Assembly: GCA_036971615.1 (NCBI GenBank)
Contig: JAYKKR010000023.1
Coordinates: 1-64,000, forward strand
DNA: 64,000 nucleotides
Origin: Amyloporia xantha
Lineage: Eukaryota > Basidiomycota > Agaricomycetes > Polyporales > Adustoporiaceae
Direction: 5' to 3'
A program made the translations under genes and the position numbers. Numbering within the stretch: the first letter of the stretch is position 1; every line of letters begins with the position of its first letter. Below, in pieces: positions 1-11,082 of this stretch. The notes under the pieces were generated by a model. It was not told the origin of the DNA. It ran no database searches and worked only from the letters and a program-made list of their open reading frames with translations.

Positions 1-125
1 TGGGGCGCGTGGACTGATTCGGACATGAAGGCGTGGCTCGTTGAGCACGGCTACCTCCGTAGCGACGCGCAGAAAGACGCGCGACGAGCTCGTCAAGTTG
101 ATGCAGGACAAGTACGTCTACTATA
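1..125 (+). pseudogene. 3' part of an Ish1-domain protein, frame-broken, truncated by window edge
   Basis: Frame 1 from base 1 reads WGAWTDSDMKAWLVEHGYL and continues to RSDAQ. This is the tryptophan-rich pattern of the Ish1 repeat (fission yeast Ish1/Msc1 family, nuclear-envelope stress proteins). The rest of the repeat, KTRDELVKLMQDKY, lies in the next frame, so one base is extra in the AAAG run near base 84-88. A GTACGT donor follows at about 114, so another exon may lie downstream, but none could be assigned. The repeat identity is clear; the frame break could be real decay or a homopolymer error. Confidence 0.5.
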
Positions 126-1764
126 CCTTACGTGGTTCTTACCTCTTACTTACGTCCGTCCACACGGGTACACCGAGTTCAACGCACGCACGGCGCCATG
201 CCTCGTATGGCCTGATGCACGGCTGCGGGCATACCTCCAGGGAACATGGCCTTTCAGAAGAGGCGCTCCCGACGAGCCGCCCGGGTCTGTTGCAGGAAAC
301 GCGGATTCCGGTACGTGCAGGCGTCGGGGCGGGCAGAAGCGCTCTTTGGCAAGGTGAGGGATGTCCTTAATGGGGGCGTGGAAGGCGGCGGAGGACAAGC
401 TTGGCAAGGTTGGTGACTTCTCTGTTTTTGCTACTTTCGAAGATATGCTAATGGGGTCCATGTAGGTGTTGAGACATCTTGACGGGTGGGAGGCTGAACA
501 CGCGAAAGAAAAGACGGGTGATGGTATGCAGGCGGGTGGAGAGAGCGTGCGGGAGTGCGGGAGAGAAATTGTCGAAGACGGAGCTGTGAACGCTTCTGCT
601 CGACTCGGACGTGAAGATGAAGGGGCTTGTTTCAGAGGATGCACTGATTCTGCATAGCTGGTGGTTGATACAGTCTGATTTGAAAAGTGACCCACGATGT
701 ACCTGTACATGATGTTTCGGCTTTAGCTCTGTAATCGTAGTGTACATATTCGGAATGACGGCACGTATGCCGAACAAAGTCTTAACGTGCGTGCGGACCA
801 TGAACGTTAACAGTAACACTACGAACCCTTCAAACTAAAGGGGTAGACATTGTGTAAGGAAGTGACCTGGACCAGTTCGAACTTCAAAGTAGGGGTAACT
901 TATCCTCACGTGATCGCGTTTTCGGGTACCTGGAGGCTGGCAGCAGGCAGCATTTAAAGTATCTGTCTCTCGAAACGCTCTTTCGCATCTTCTTCTTTCA
1001 GTCGACCAGCTCCTAGGTTTGCATTCAAGATGACTCCTCTTGTGTGGGCAGTACATTCTTCCAAAGTTTGAGACAATGTGAAGTCCTTCCAAAAGTCAGC
1101 ATTGAATATCGAGCATTCTCGATTTATGTATCAAGCCTCTGCAATTTTGCAAGCGAAGCAAATGGAGTGGGCACGGAGGCGCTCAGTGGTACGTACGTTA
1201 TCAGTGGACACTATCAGAAGCTCACGGCGTGCTCAAGTGTCTTCTATTGGCAGTGATGGAGAACTTCATCGCTCTCGTGATATCCTCGCAGGATTGCGCC
1301 ATGACGCTCGTAGCCTGAATCAATGTTTTCGCTTAATCCATGCTGGCTAGGAGTGGCAAAAAAATGTAAGATCTAGGCGACACAGGACTCCACAATGGCG
1401 CGCGACTGCAGTCTCCTCAAGCTTGGGCCGTACAGAAAATTTGAGTTCTGAGGGAGTTCGGGGCCGCAGGCACACGGCGTGAGACGCCATGTCTCGAGAT
1501 GGTTCTCAATCTCTCCACATCTACTGTCGGCTAGCCATCTTCCTCTTCTGTCAAGTCGAGCACGCGGCCTCGCCGCAGTCCGAGTCTAGCGGGGTCGCGC
1601 TATGCCAGTGGGCAATGCACATCGGAGGAGTTCTGATAACGAGTGCGCATTTTTGATTGACAAGTCGATCCTGGACGCTATATAGTGCGATGGACGTCTT
1701 GGCCGTCCCTTCCGTTTGCCTTCTCTCCCCTTCCACTTGCGAGGCGTACCGCGATCTTCTCCTG
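126..1764. other. Stretch without an assignable gene
   Basis: Several open frames of 60-186 codons exist on both strands, but they overlap each other, lack recognisable domains and have no convincing splice structure. A downstream exon of the Ish1-like gene may be hidden before about 400. No repeats or RNA genes were recognised. Confidence 0.4.
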
Positions 1765-4700
1765 ATGGCTTCGTTTGACGAGAAGATACAACCGGAATCG
1801 CGGGCATCGGGCGTCGATGTGGATGCCCGCTCGATCTCGAGGCTACGATCGTTCTCGTGGAGTTGAGGGACGACGATGACAAGGTGCTCGAGGCGATCGG
1901 CTGATGTCCGTCGCTTCAAGTTGGAGTTCTCAAACCTCGCTACATGGTGTGCATACATATTCAGCACATCTGATCTTGCGATCGTGGCGTTGGAACCAGG
2001 GCGGAATGACATGCAGATAAGCTTTGCGTTCAGTATCATGGGTCTGTGTCTCTAGTGTAGCCACGACGTTCAATACACCGCTCCTGATGGGCGACATCCT
2101 GCGTCTGTCACTCTGGTGCTGGATCCTTGGCGCCTGCATGTGCTTTACACTCAGGTAAGATCACACTGATCTTGTTATTGGCGATTATACAAATCGGTGA
2201 ACCCGTCGGTGTGTAATCATCAGGGACTCAGCATCGCAGAAATCGTAAGCGTACATTCCCGACATGCGGGGGTACGTAAGTGTCGCGCTTTCTGCCAGGG
2301 CACGGGTATTTAAAGTGTCCTATGCTCACTGCCACAATATCAGCCATACCGCAACGGCGCAGCTGTGTCCACACCTCAACATCGCGCCGTCGTTGGGTTG
2401 GATTGTAGGGTGGCTCAAGTTGCTTGGTGAGCTTCACTCTATTCGAATTATACACCGAAATCGTCAGTGCTTTACTCATCCCTGCTACCAGGACAATTCA
2501 CAGAGGCTGGCTTCGACCGAGTTAGGCCTTGCCAATATGATCTGGGCTGCTGTGGTAGTGTCCAAGGTATGCATTGGACTACCTAAGACGTTTCCACTGA
2601 ACAGATTATCTTGCAGGATGGAGATTACGTCGTCACTCATGGGATGACCGTAGGATTATTCGCTGGACTACTGGTGTTCAATGGATTCCTCGTGAGTTTC
2701 TACCAGCTTGTCCGTACATCCCACTGCTATACAGTTGACGCTCACTAGAACTGCCTCGCCACACGTGGGCTTGCGCTCTTCACGAAAACCTTTGTGTTCG
2801 TGAATCTCGGGACCACCGTTAGTGAGTGCGATTAAAGTTTCCACTCCTGACGGCACTGTTGATTGTTTGACGAGCAGTCATCATCATCGTCCTCCTTGCC
2901 ATGACGCCGAGGTCGGAGATGCACGCAGCGAATTATGTCTTTGGCTCCGCCGGGCTGGTGAATGGGACCGGGGGATGGAATGACGGCCTCGCTTTCCTTT
3001 TTGGACTACTGAGCGTACAATGGACTGTACGTACTTCTATTTTGTTGCCGGAAATATTCATTGGGCTACTGTCTGCATTAATGACGCTGATCTCACCAAA
3101 CCGTTGCTCGACTTCTAGATGACTGTGAGTGTCGTTTTCACCAGTTCAAGTCACAACTTGATGATTTCGTAGGGTTACGACGGGACGGCACATATCTCGT
3201 ACGTCGCCTCTAATCCCCTATATCTCATCATTTCCCTATACAATTTGCTATATACGTTTACCAATATTATCAATATTATCCATGTAACTTTCATATCGTG
3301 TACTATTTTTGTAATCTTGTTGATTTGGCTGAACTCGGTGACACTAACCCTAGCATTGGGTTTATTCACATGCAGACCGGGTGCTTCACGTCAAATTCTG
3401 ATAACCACTTCATGCTCTTGCTCCCTATTTCAGTCCTTTTCTGCGTCGCCTGTACGGTAATGAAAAAAGTGCTGATCAGTTGCTTACAGCGAAGAAATAA
3501 AACGTGCAGCTTATGCAGGCTCGTCCGTCCTCCTTGCGTCGTTTGGTTTCCGTCTGACCATTACATACGCCGTCTCTAGCACCTTCCGCCATTTTCATAG
3601 CTGGTTTGTATGCAGCTTGTTCATGTGTACAATCCACTGATGTGATAGCTTCCAAGTCATTGGCACGGGCTTGCTTGGATGGGTTTTTAACATTGTCGTA
3701 GTATTGTGCTCTGGACCTCTGTTGGTTTTTGTCGCCTACCTCTCGGAGATCTGCTCAGCTGACAATTATATAGGGAGAACTTGCCAGGTCCTTCGGGTTC
3801 TGCTTTCCTGGAAGTAAGTCACACTCATGCGGCTCATAATCGCCTCGATTGGTGACCCCTCTTACGCTGAAATATGATAGATCATGGTTCTACGCATCGG
3901 CAAACCTGGCGCACTCTTCCTCTGGGTCAGAACTACCTGTGCTATGGCCTGCGTTGATACTGACCCATTCTCGACAGACCTTCGTATGCCTCACGGCGTT
4001 TTTCTGCTGCCAGTCTACTCTGCAGTCTTGTTCTAGAATGATGTATTCCTTCAGTCGCGACCACGGTATATACACGTTTTGTAATGCAGCTCTGTCCCTA
4101 TTGACATCTATCCCTTTTGTTATCTACCAGGTCTTCCTGACCGCGGGTACTTCAGCCACATATCATCGTGGACTAAAACGCCTCTTCGTGCGGTGTGCTT
4201 CACCACGATTTTCGCGGTACTTCCGGGGCTGCTCGAACTTGCAAGCCCCATCGCTGCCTAGCGCGGTCTTTGCACTCTGCGCCATAGCATTGGACTCATC
4301 GTATATCATCCCGATTGCCCTGTGCGTACAATGCTATTCTTCATATGCCTGCACGATTGTGATTATGCTGAATTGTTCTGCCACGCTGCAGGAGACGAGT
4401 GTATCGCAACCATCCCGAAGTGATTTTCAAACCCGGCCCATTCTACATGGGTGATGGCATCCTCGGCTGGGCAGTCAACTTAACATGCATATTCTGGACG
4501 ACGTTCGTTTGCATTATTTTCTGCATTCCTACCGAGCGTCCGGTTACCAAACTCAACATGAATTATGCATCCGTACGTAACATCAGCTCGCGAATGTCTG
4601 TATACGCGGCTTTCCTGACAAGGCAAAATCCTTTCCAGCTGATGCTAGGTGGGGTGATCATTCTCTCCGGGTAAGTCTTAACAATCTCCCAGAGTCGGAG

Positions 4701-4905
4701 GGATCACCTCTAACAGCGTTTCAACAGGATCTGGTACATTTGCGGGTAAGCTCTCACTATGTAAGCTTCGTCGATTCATTTCTGACCAAATAACAGAGGA
4801 CGTCGTCACTATCATGGCCCTATTTCTAATATTCCGAAGCATGAGGATGACGGGACAGATAGGTACTCGGAGGAAAGCGAAAAGAAAGACAGGGAGACCG
4901 CGTAG
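1765..4905 (+). pseudogene. GABA/choline-type amino-acid permease, decayed copy
   Basis: APC-superfamily permease (UGA4/HNM1-like), a plasma-membrane or vacuolar transporter of small amines. Recognisable pieces in order: FKLEFSNLA near 1915; SFAFSIMGL near 2020; WCWILGACM near 2120; GWIVGWLKLLG near 2395; the signature GYDGTAHIS near 3174, split by an intron from EEIKRAAYAGSSV near 3495; GTGLLGWVFNIVVVLCSGPL near 3662; SRMMYSFSRDHG near 4035; PFYMGDGILGWAVNL near 4438; and a charged tail ending at TAG 4903-4905. The frame is broken at least four times: near 1860, at a TGA near 1902 with one extra base, at one extra C near 2052, and at one extra T giving TAG near 4259. The second copy at 48.8-52.7 kb has the same exon order on the other strand. 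The later exons are better preserved than the first ones. Confidence 0.75.
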
Positions 4906-5040
4906 GGTCCATTCTTTCCTCAAGTTCAAGCCAGATCCTCTACGATCGTCTGAATGATATATCGATGATTTCTTCCTTCTTTACGAAGCCATTCTGCTAT
5001 GATTGGCCACACTGTCCCAACGATTAAGATGTGCACATCG

Positions 5041-5115
5041 ATGCCAATGCACACCGTTTGAGGATTCGAACGTGTTCGGATCATAGATACTGACCTACCG
5101 TCTGCGCTACGGAGC
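5041..5115 (-). tRNA. tRNA-like sequence, probably a pseudo-tRNA
   Basis: Read on the minus strand, TGCTCCGTAGCGCAGACGG resembles an acceptor 5' strand plus an A box, and GTTCGAATCC about 30 bases further resembles a T-arm/B box. The 3' acceptor strand should end CGGAGCA to pair, but the sequence there is CGGTGTGCA, and the anticodon arm is irregular. It looks like a degenerate tRNA, possibly elongator Met, or a tRNA-derived repeat head. It lies upstream of peptide gene A. Confidence 0.3.
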
Positions 5116-5231
5116 AATTGCATGCGTGGCAATTGAATGCAGTCGATGGACCAATGCCATCGTCTTCATATCGAGAGACAGAAGACAAGGTGCGTTCATA
5201 AATAGTCTCACCGGATTGATGCATGTCTCCA

Positions 5232-5314
5232 CCAATAGCAGGTTGCACATTTGCACCAGGCCTTCAGGAATTCGAACATTATCGTGAATACTACCGCGGT
5301 ACGGACTATAAGAG
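5232..5314 (+). promoter_or_regulatory. Promoter of peptide gene A (CCAAT and TATA boxes)
   Basis: CCAAT at 5232-5236 and TATAAGAG at 5307-5314, 75 bases apart start to start. The TATA box begins 98 bases before the ATG at 5405. The same spacing recurs at copies B, C, G and H. A further CCAAT lies at 5151. Confidence 0.6.
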
Positions 5315-5404
5315 ACCACCATCGTGCAGCGTAACTCCTCAGCTCTCACCCACCTAAACAATCATCCACTCATCTTTCCCCTTTCTCAACTCCACTCAAC
5401 GACA

Positions 5405-5556
5405 ATGTCTGTGAGTTCGAAGTTTATCCAATTTCCGAGGGCTACCTCGTCTAATTTCTTGACCAGGACACCGTGAAATGCGCTAACACCGAGGCTAACG
5501 GCGGCACTTGCTCCTGGCCGACTTGCGGCTGTGCGGAGCCCCCCAAAAGCAAGTGA
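5405..5556 (+). CDS. Four-cysteine 31-residue peptide, copy A (intact)
   Basis: Exon 1 is only ATG TCT (5405-5410). The intron is 5411-5466 (GTGAGT...CAG) and exon 2 is 5467-5556, ending TGA. The product starts MSDTVK, has cysteines spaced C-x9-C-x4-C-x-C around a single tryptophan (CSWPTCGC) and ends in a basic PPKSK tail. There is no signal peptide and no C-terminal CAAX box, so a cytosolic peptide is expected. The family is not recognised; the CxC pair and small size recall metallothioneins, but classical fungal ones carry about seven cysteines. The peptide is identical to those of C, G, H and I despite many silent differences, which supports it as a real coding gene. A GTATGC donor at about 5588 could mark a 3' UTR intron. 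Confidence 0.75.
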
Positions 5557-6539
5557 TCTTGCGCGCGTAGGGATTCCGGAGCAGAGGTATGCCACATTCT
5601 TTGCTTGTTGTGTGATTGGTTGTGCTAATCGAGTGTGGCTAAGCGTGCTGGATAGGACCCGGACGAGCCTGGCTGTTGGATCTGGCCGGCAATCGTGTAG
5701 ATTCGACTGGGCACGCAGAGGCTGCGAAGCTATGTTCAAAATCTTCCGTTGCGCTGCCAATGCGTTGTTGTACAAGTTTCTTGCACACACGAATTTGTGC
5801 CACGTTTCATTGACAAGGATTCTTGCAAGGCAATTTGCAAGACTAGCAGTGAACACGACCTGTTACAGCTGGCGGTTCCCGACGTGTGTCAGAGCATGAA
5901 AAAGCAGGCTCCTGCCAAGCGCCAGCACTTGTGGGATTGAGTATCCTCAGGCAGCATTCGTCTACAAGAGCGCAACCTGGTTCCAATAATAGTAAGGATC
6001 CTCCTTGTGAGAACTTGATCTGGGCGTAGATCTCATTGAGATTAAGCGTGAGAAGCCATACATAATACGACACTCCTGATAAATTTACGAAGAGAAAAGG
6101 TCTTTATGCTTCTTTCACCGAGATATTCGAGTAAATCCTCGCAAGGCGCGCGTCGCGACAACCACGACGCGTCTCATCAAGACACCTCGTGACCGCGAAG
6201 GCCAAGCCAAGCCTACTTCGTTCACTTTCTTGAGTCTCGACGTGAACTGTCCACAGACATCACTACAACAAAGAAAATCACATTTCCCGTCAGGAAAGTG
6301 GCCCTCAGCTTGAGGTGTACCAAGGAGACTAGTGCTCAAGGCAAGACTCCTCAATTTCAACATTGACCACTCATTGCAATCGATGCAATCGAGGACGGCT
6401 GACTATGGGGTCGGCGACGTGGAGGCTGACATGGAAGACACGAGCAACCGTAGCTCCGTCTGGCATTCTATGCCTGTAATGAGTGGTGACTAAGTGACGC
6501 GCACCATGAAAGAAGTCAAATTTGTCTGCTGGCCTGAGA
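5557..6539. other. Intergenic sequence between peptide genes A and B
   Basis: No gene was recognised. An ACGCGT lies near 6167. A block near 6405-6440 (GTGGAGGCTGACATGGAAGA) resembles blocks near 9550 and 26320, which also lie upstream of peptide genes. Confidence 0.35.
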
Positions 6540-6990
6540 TAAAGTTTGCGCCAAAGCTGTACCTTTGTGAAAGGTGGGTGAAAATACGATAACACCGAGG
6601 ATCATCGTCGTCGAGATCCAACTGAATCTTATCCTAAGCTGTAAGGGGCGCCAAATAATCGTGAATTCGTCCGCACGTCGCGGCAACGCATGCTGTCTCA
6701 GCGGCGGTACGTGGAGGGAGAATAGTAGTATCTCGATGCCTTGATTAATGTCAAACCAATACCGCCACAGCAGATAAGAGCACACGGCGAGGGATCGCAT
6801 CCGAAAACCGCCGACTTTGACCACCCTTGAATGTTGTATGGCAGATCAACCGCGCAAGAAGCTCTGCAGCGCGGCCCAAAGAAGAACGAAGATTGATCAC
6901 ATCCCACATATAACGGGAGAAGCAGCACCAACAAGGGAGAACCTGTGATGCAATGACATAGTGTCGCATTCTGATTCGTCCATTCCTGCG

Positions 6991-7073
6991 CCAATAACGT
7001 TTTTGACATTTGGCTTAGACCTATAGGAGTGCAAGGATTACTGCGAGCCCGGTCGTGTCGCAGGCTATAAGAG
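6991..7073 (+). promoter_or_regulatory. Promoter of peptide gene B
   Basis: CCAAT at 6991-6995 and TATAAGAG at 7066-7073, 75 bases apart. The TATA box begins 96 bases before the ATG. It is nearly identical to the promoter of copy C, so the promoter is intact although the coding frame is broken. Confidence 0.55.
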
Positions 7074-7161
7074 GAAGAGTTGGACACCAACAACCATCAG
7101 TCCTCGACTACCTCACACAACCACTCACTCGACTTCCAACTCTCTTCTTTACTCAACCACA

Positions 7162-7336
7162 ATGTCTGTGAGTATCCACGGGAACATCCTACTCGTCAAA
7201 ACGACTTACCTGCTGCATTGTATAGGACACCGTGAAGTGCGCTAACACTGAGGCCAACGGCTGGCACCTGCTCCTGGCCGACATGTGGCTGTGCGGAGCC
7301 GCCGAAGAGCAAGTGAGCTGTAACAAGCCTCGCTAG
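7162..7336 (+). pseudogene. Four-cysteine peptide, copy B (frameshifted)
   Basis: ATG TCT at 7162-7167, intron 7168-7225, exon 2 from 7226. The first residues match the family through CANTEANG. An extra T near 7262 (AACGGCTGGCAC against AACGGCGGCAC in the other copies) then shifts the frame, replaces the cysteine core by an unrelated tail and runs to TAG at 7334-7336. The shifted-out frame still spells the remaining family codons almost perfectly, so the break is recent or is a one-base sequence error. Confidence 0.7.
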
Positions 7337-8083
7337 GATTACGTCGTAAGTATGTACTGCTTGTAGGTTGAAGCGCGAAGGGGAGTCTGATCAGTTATGT
7401 AGTTGCAGAAACGGGCCAGAGTTTTGGTAGCTAACCACGGGCGCGCGGTTGGATGCTGGGGAGTCGAGGTCATTACTGCTTCTGTAGCACATCGTATCAA
7501 AATGCCGAGATTTCTTTGATTTACGCTTGCAGAGTCCTTCTACGGACTCGACGGTGTCGAACCGGGATCAAGTTCGCGGAGTTTGCCTATGTGAAAAGTT
7601 AGTTCAAATACGATCAGAACGAGGATCTACACCATCGAGAACGGAGATCCAATTGAATCGTGTCCCAAAGTATAGGTGTCAAAAATGACTTTGGTCTCCA
7701 TTTGTGGTCCGCGAGGGCCTCGCCCTGTGTAGACATGGTCGTGAAGAAAAGATCAGGCAGCCGTTAGATGAATTCATCCACACGCTGCGGTACGCATGCG
7801 GTATCCGCGCTCGCACGCGGGGGAAGAATGGTAGTACACCAATGTGTAGAAGCATGGACGAACAAGGAACCGATAAGAACACATAGAGAAGCACAGCGTC
7901 CAAAATTAGCCCACTTCGACCAGCTGTGAAAGTTGTAAGGCAGACACATCGCGCGGAAGCTTTGCAGCGCAAAGAAGAACGAAGGTTGATCACATCCCAC
8001 ATTCAACGGGAGAAGCAGCACCAAGCAAGGAGAACCTGTGATGCAATGACATAGTGTCGCATTCTGATTCGTCCATTCCCGCG

Positions 8084-8166
8084 CCAATAACGCCTTTGAC
8101 ATTTGGCTTAGACCTGTAGGAGAGCAAGGATTACCACAAGCCCGGTCGTGTCGCAAGCTATAAGAG
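8084..8166 (+). promoter_or_regulatory. Promoter of peptide gene C
   Basis: CCAAT at 8084-8088 and TATAAGAG at 8159-8166, 75 bases apart. The TATA box begins 96 bases before the ATG at 8255, the same layout as B. Confidence 0.6.
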
Positions 8167-8254
8167 GAAGAGTTGGGCACCGACAACCATCAGTCCTCGA
8201 CTACCTCACACAACCACCCACTCGTCTTCCAACTCTCTTCTTTACTCAACCACA

Positions 8255-8410
8255 ATGTCTGTGAGTATCCAAAGAGCAGACCCTCCTCGTCGCAGACGAC
8301 TCACCTACTGCATCACACAGGACACCGTGAAGTGCGCTAACACTGAGGCCAACGGCGGCACCTGCTCCTGGCCGACATGCGGCTGTGCTGAGCCCCCGAA
8401 GAGCAAGTGA
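8255..8410 (+). CDS. Four-cysteine 31-residue peptide, copy C (intact)
   Basis: ATG TCT at 8255-8260, intron 8261-8320, exon 2 at 8321-8410 ending TGA. The peptide is the same as from A, G, H and I: MSDTVK start, C-x9-C-x4-C-x-C core, PPKSK end. Compared with copy A the codons differ at several third positions (AAG for AAA, ACT for ACC, GCC for GCT, ACA for ACT, GCT for GCG, CCG for CCC) with no residue change. It lies about 1.1 kb after the frame-broken copy B as its tandem duplicate and probably carries the function for the pair. Biochemical role unknown. Confidence 0.75.
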   Translation: MSVSIQRADPPRRRRLTYCITQDTVKCANTEANGGTCSWPTCGCAEPPKSK

Positions 8411-9240
8411 TTGCGCTTCTTGGTCCGCAAAACATCTTGCATGTGCGTATTTGTGTCAGTGTCTCAAAGAGAGGCAGAAAATGAGGAGACTTCAATTTTA
8501 CCGTCAGTAGTGGCATGCCTGAAGGCTCAGGGAAGGGGTCGGAGAAGTTGTCCCGATGAGGCGGAGGTCTTGTACACTGTAGCAGCGATGAGGAATGCCA
8601 AAAAGTTGTTTGATCTGCATTTCTAAGGTGATGGCGCGTAGCAAAACATCCGCAAGATGACAGCGTAGCCAATACGAGAATTTGAGTGAATCGACCAGAC
8701 GTGAATAGATACTGACCAGACCCTGCTCTTCATCTGATTTGACACGAATAGTATTTGGAGACCTACATCACCCGAGGCAAAGTTGCTACGCTTCTCGTTG
8801 ATTTCGAAATCTGAGGGTTTACTGGTTGCTCAGCTTCTATTACAAGTCGTCCTTTGAGCCTTTGAATTTGGAAGCATTATACCATGAAACTTGAGCGTTC
8901 TGAATGAGCGACTCGGAGTTACATAACGGACATACCGTGCAATATGCTGAAAAAGCCCAAAGCCACGAAGACAAATCCCTCAGCACTCAAGTCAAAGAGA
9001 TATCAATTCTCTCCTGTAATTTCGGATCCCGTCCGCTGAGAGCTAAATATCGGAGAGTCACGAACGACGCGCAGCATACAACATAGCAATCAGGGTCGAA
9101 GATCTGTCCAGAGCCAAACTTAGTAGTACAGCTTACGTATAGAGTACGACTCAACAGGTATGAGCTTGCTTATGCGTTAACAGAGGACTTGGGAAGAAAC
9201 TAAAGAAGAATTCTAATACGCCGAGGCTCTGGAAGGAATA
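8411..9240. other. Intergenic sequence
   Basis: Only short overlapping open frames without domain similarity. No repeats or RNA genes were recognised. Confidence 0.35.
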
Positions 9241-9249
9241 TTGGTGTGA

Positions 9250-10290
9250 CACTGGGGACGCGTCTGGTCACAAACGCGTCAGCCTTTGTCACAGTCAACC
9301 TCAACATATGCCTGAGCGACCAGGAGCGACCGTGAACGACGGACAAATTCAGTATGAAAACCAAACGAATTAGTCAGACCGCAAGAAGCACTGCATCACA
9401 TATAGCATAACTATGCTTGAGGGAGCAGCAGCGATTACCGACCATGGAGCCAATAGATCGCGACGTTGACCAACCCTGCTCGAGCGACCCGCCACTGCGT
9501 CCAACTGAGCCGACCGGAACGGCTGACTGTGTGGCAGACTGGTTTACGTCGAGGCTGACATGGAAAACACCACGACGAACAAGCGCAAGTCCCTCCAGCG
9601 TATAAATAGTCGCCCAGGACGCACTCTCCCCACATACGGGTTAATCCCGACCAGGTACATTCCTCCTCCCCTCCTGATATTTTCCGCACTTACCAATCGA
9701 TTCATTCTTCTCCCTAGGCCCCCGCTCATGGAATACTGGCTCTGTTTAGCTATCAGTTGATTCGACATCAGTACTTATGAACATGCTAGTGATTCCTAAC
9801 ACATCAAAATCAAGTCTCGATTTTCAGGTAAGCACGCCATCACTTTCTCGTTATCTCATATAGTTTTTTACGTAGGATCTGCATGTCCTTGACATAGCTA
9901 GTTTGGAGAGTATCGGGCTCCTTGATGCCTTGCACTACATGTGGGGCCTCACCCTGGTTGTGGCTCGCACGTCGTTTGACCCACGTGCTTTACTGAGCAG
10001 GAAGCAATGAAGTAAAGTATGGAATAGACGTAACCAGCAAGACTTATCGATCTCTCCAAGAAAACGGGATTATGGAAAAATGCTAGGTGATCCCGCGTCG
10101 CGGGTGAGCGCCCACTGGTCAGCCGGAGTTTGAGTGTCGAGCTCCCTCTGGTCAATGTGCGCCCACTCTCATAGCCACCGCATGCAGAAGCAGACGAAGA
10201 AGACGACGAGAACGACGACTAGAGATTGTAGGCAAGGGAGGGAGTCGGTCCTAGCGCCGGCCTACTCGTGGCTATTGGTCGCTTGGGTAC
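9250..10290. repeat. Paralogous non-peptide block 1 (partner near 26.0-27.7 kb)
   Basis: Contains two ACGCGT sites (9258-9263 and 9274-9279) in a GTCACAAACGCGTC context, a GTTGACCAACC block near 9464, CGAGGCTGACATGGAA near 9550, TATAAATAG at about 9601 and several GT-AG-like junctions. A block at 10150-10290 contains GGGAGTCGGTCCTAGCGC. The same landmarks in the same order occur at 25,990-27,690. It may be a spliced transcript of unknown coding capacity; no reliable reading frame was found. Each block lies upstream of a peptide gene (D here, H there). Confidence 0.45.
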
Positions 10291-10749
10291 TGGAGCGGAA
10301 AGTAACGCGCGCGACCGTCAATTAATTCGCATCGAAGTTGGTAGGTGGTGCTTTCAATCTCATATACTGCTCATCGATATCGAACCTCTAGAATTAACAA
10401 ACTCGCTTCGGGACAAGCCGTACGCAAACCGATACGATGAAAGGTCTGGTGTGGAAACAATAATTATTCAACATAGTGAATTTAGGCTGGTGAAGGACCA
10501 AGGACCGGAAGGATCCTCACTCGTACGACACAATCTTGCCATTCAATACCGAGGATCGCGAGACCAACTTATGAGATACACATGTGTACATGAGGTCCAC
10601 CGAGTATCGCATCTGCACACATTGAATACGCCAATCAGATGTGTTCGATTGTGCGGTCTAGTCCCCAAAGAAGCAGTGAAGAAGACTGGGCCATGGCTCC
10701 ATCCGTCTACCACAGGAGAAGAGCTTATGCTCCAGAGACAATGCACCAT

Positions 10750-10824
10750 CCAATCGATTGTCTCGCATTTGCAAATCACCGCAGCTCGCGCGAACCGCCA
10801 GAGGCATCCGTGCTGTATATAAAG
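10750..10824 (+). promoter_or_regulatory. Promoter of peptide gene D
   Basis: CCAAT at 10750-10754 and TATATAAAG at 10816-10824, 66 bases apart. The TATA box begins 91 bases before the ATG. This D/E class differs from the A/B/C/G/H class in the TATA sequence and in the spacing. Confidence 0.55.
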
Positions 10825-10906
10825 GGCTACGGAGCAGCGAGTACACCCCATTCTCCTATACCAGCCATCAACTCCTCATTCTTACTTACCACATCCTCCT
10901 ACCACC

Positions 10907-11082
10907 ATGTCTGTGAGTATCGTTCGTATCAGCAGCGTCCGCGCGGGTTGATGATTTCCATACAGGACACCGTGAAGTGCGCAAACACCGAGGCTAACGG
11001 CGGGACTTGCTCCTGGCCCACCTGCGGCTGCGCAGAGCCCCGAAGAGCAAGTGATCCTTTGACGCAGGTATGTGAAGTTTGA
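10907..11082 (+). CDS. Four-cysteine peptide, copy D (rewritten C-terminus)
   Basis: ATG TCT at 10907-10912, intron 10913-10965, exon 2 from 10966. The cysteine core is unchanged, but one C is missing from the proline-codon run after GAG (GAGCCCCGAAG against GAGCCCCCGAAG). After AEP the frame therefore shifts: the PPKSK tail and stop are lost, and the product continues RRASDPLTQVCEV to TGA at 11080-11082, adding a fifth cysteine. A GCAG|GTATGT donor at about 11069 could splice part of this tail away. Copy E carries the same loss. The result may be a functional variant, decay, or a homopolymer-length error seen twice. Confidence 0.6.

Larger units (their letters stand above)
6540..8410 (+). 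repeat. Tandem duplication carrying peptide genes B and C
   Basis: The stretches about 6540-7340 and 7570-8410 align along most of their length: a GAGATCCAA...TTGAATC block, CACATCCCACAT...ACGGGAGAAGCAGCACCAA, GTGTCGCATTCTGATTCGTC, the CCAAT and TATA boxes, the leader CAGTCCTCGACTACCTCACA and the gene itself. The offset is about 1.09 kb, equal to the distance between the two ATGs. Insertions and substitutions between the units show that the duplication is not very recent. Confidence 0.7.

Noticed and set aside
150..710. 186-codon minus-strand open frame near the window start
   Set aside because: Overlaps the Ish1-like gene and other frames, has no domain and no splice logic; a chance frame.
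5386..5856. 156-codon minus-strand frame over peptide gene A
   Set aside because: It is the complement of a gene whose plus-strand codons vary only silently among copies; antisense shadow.
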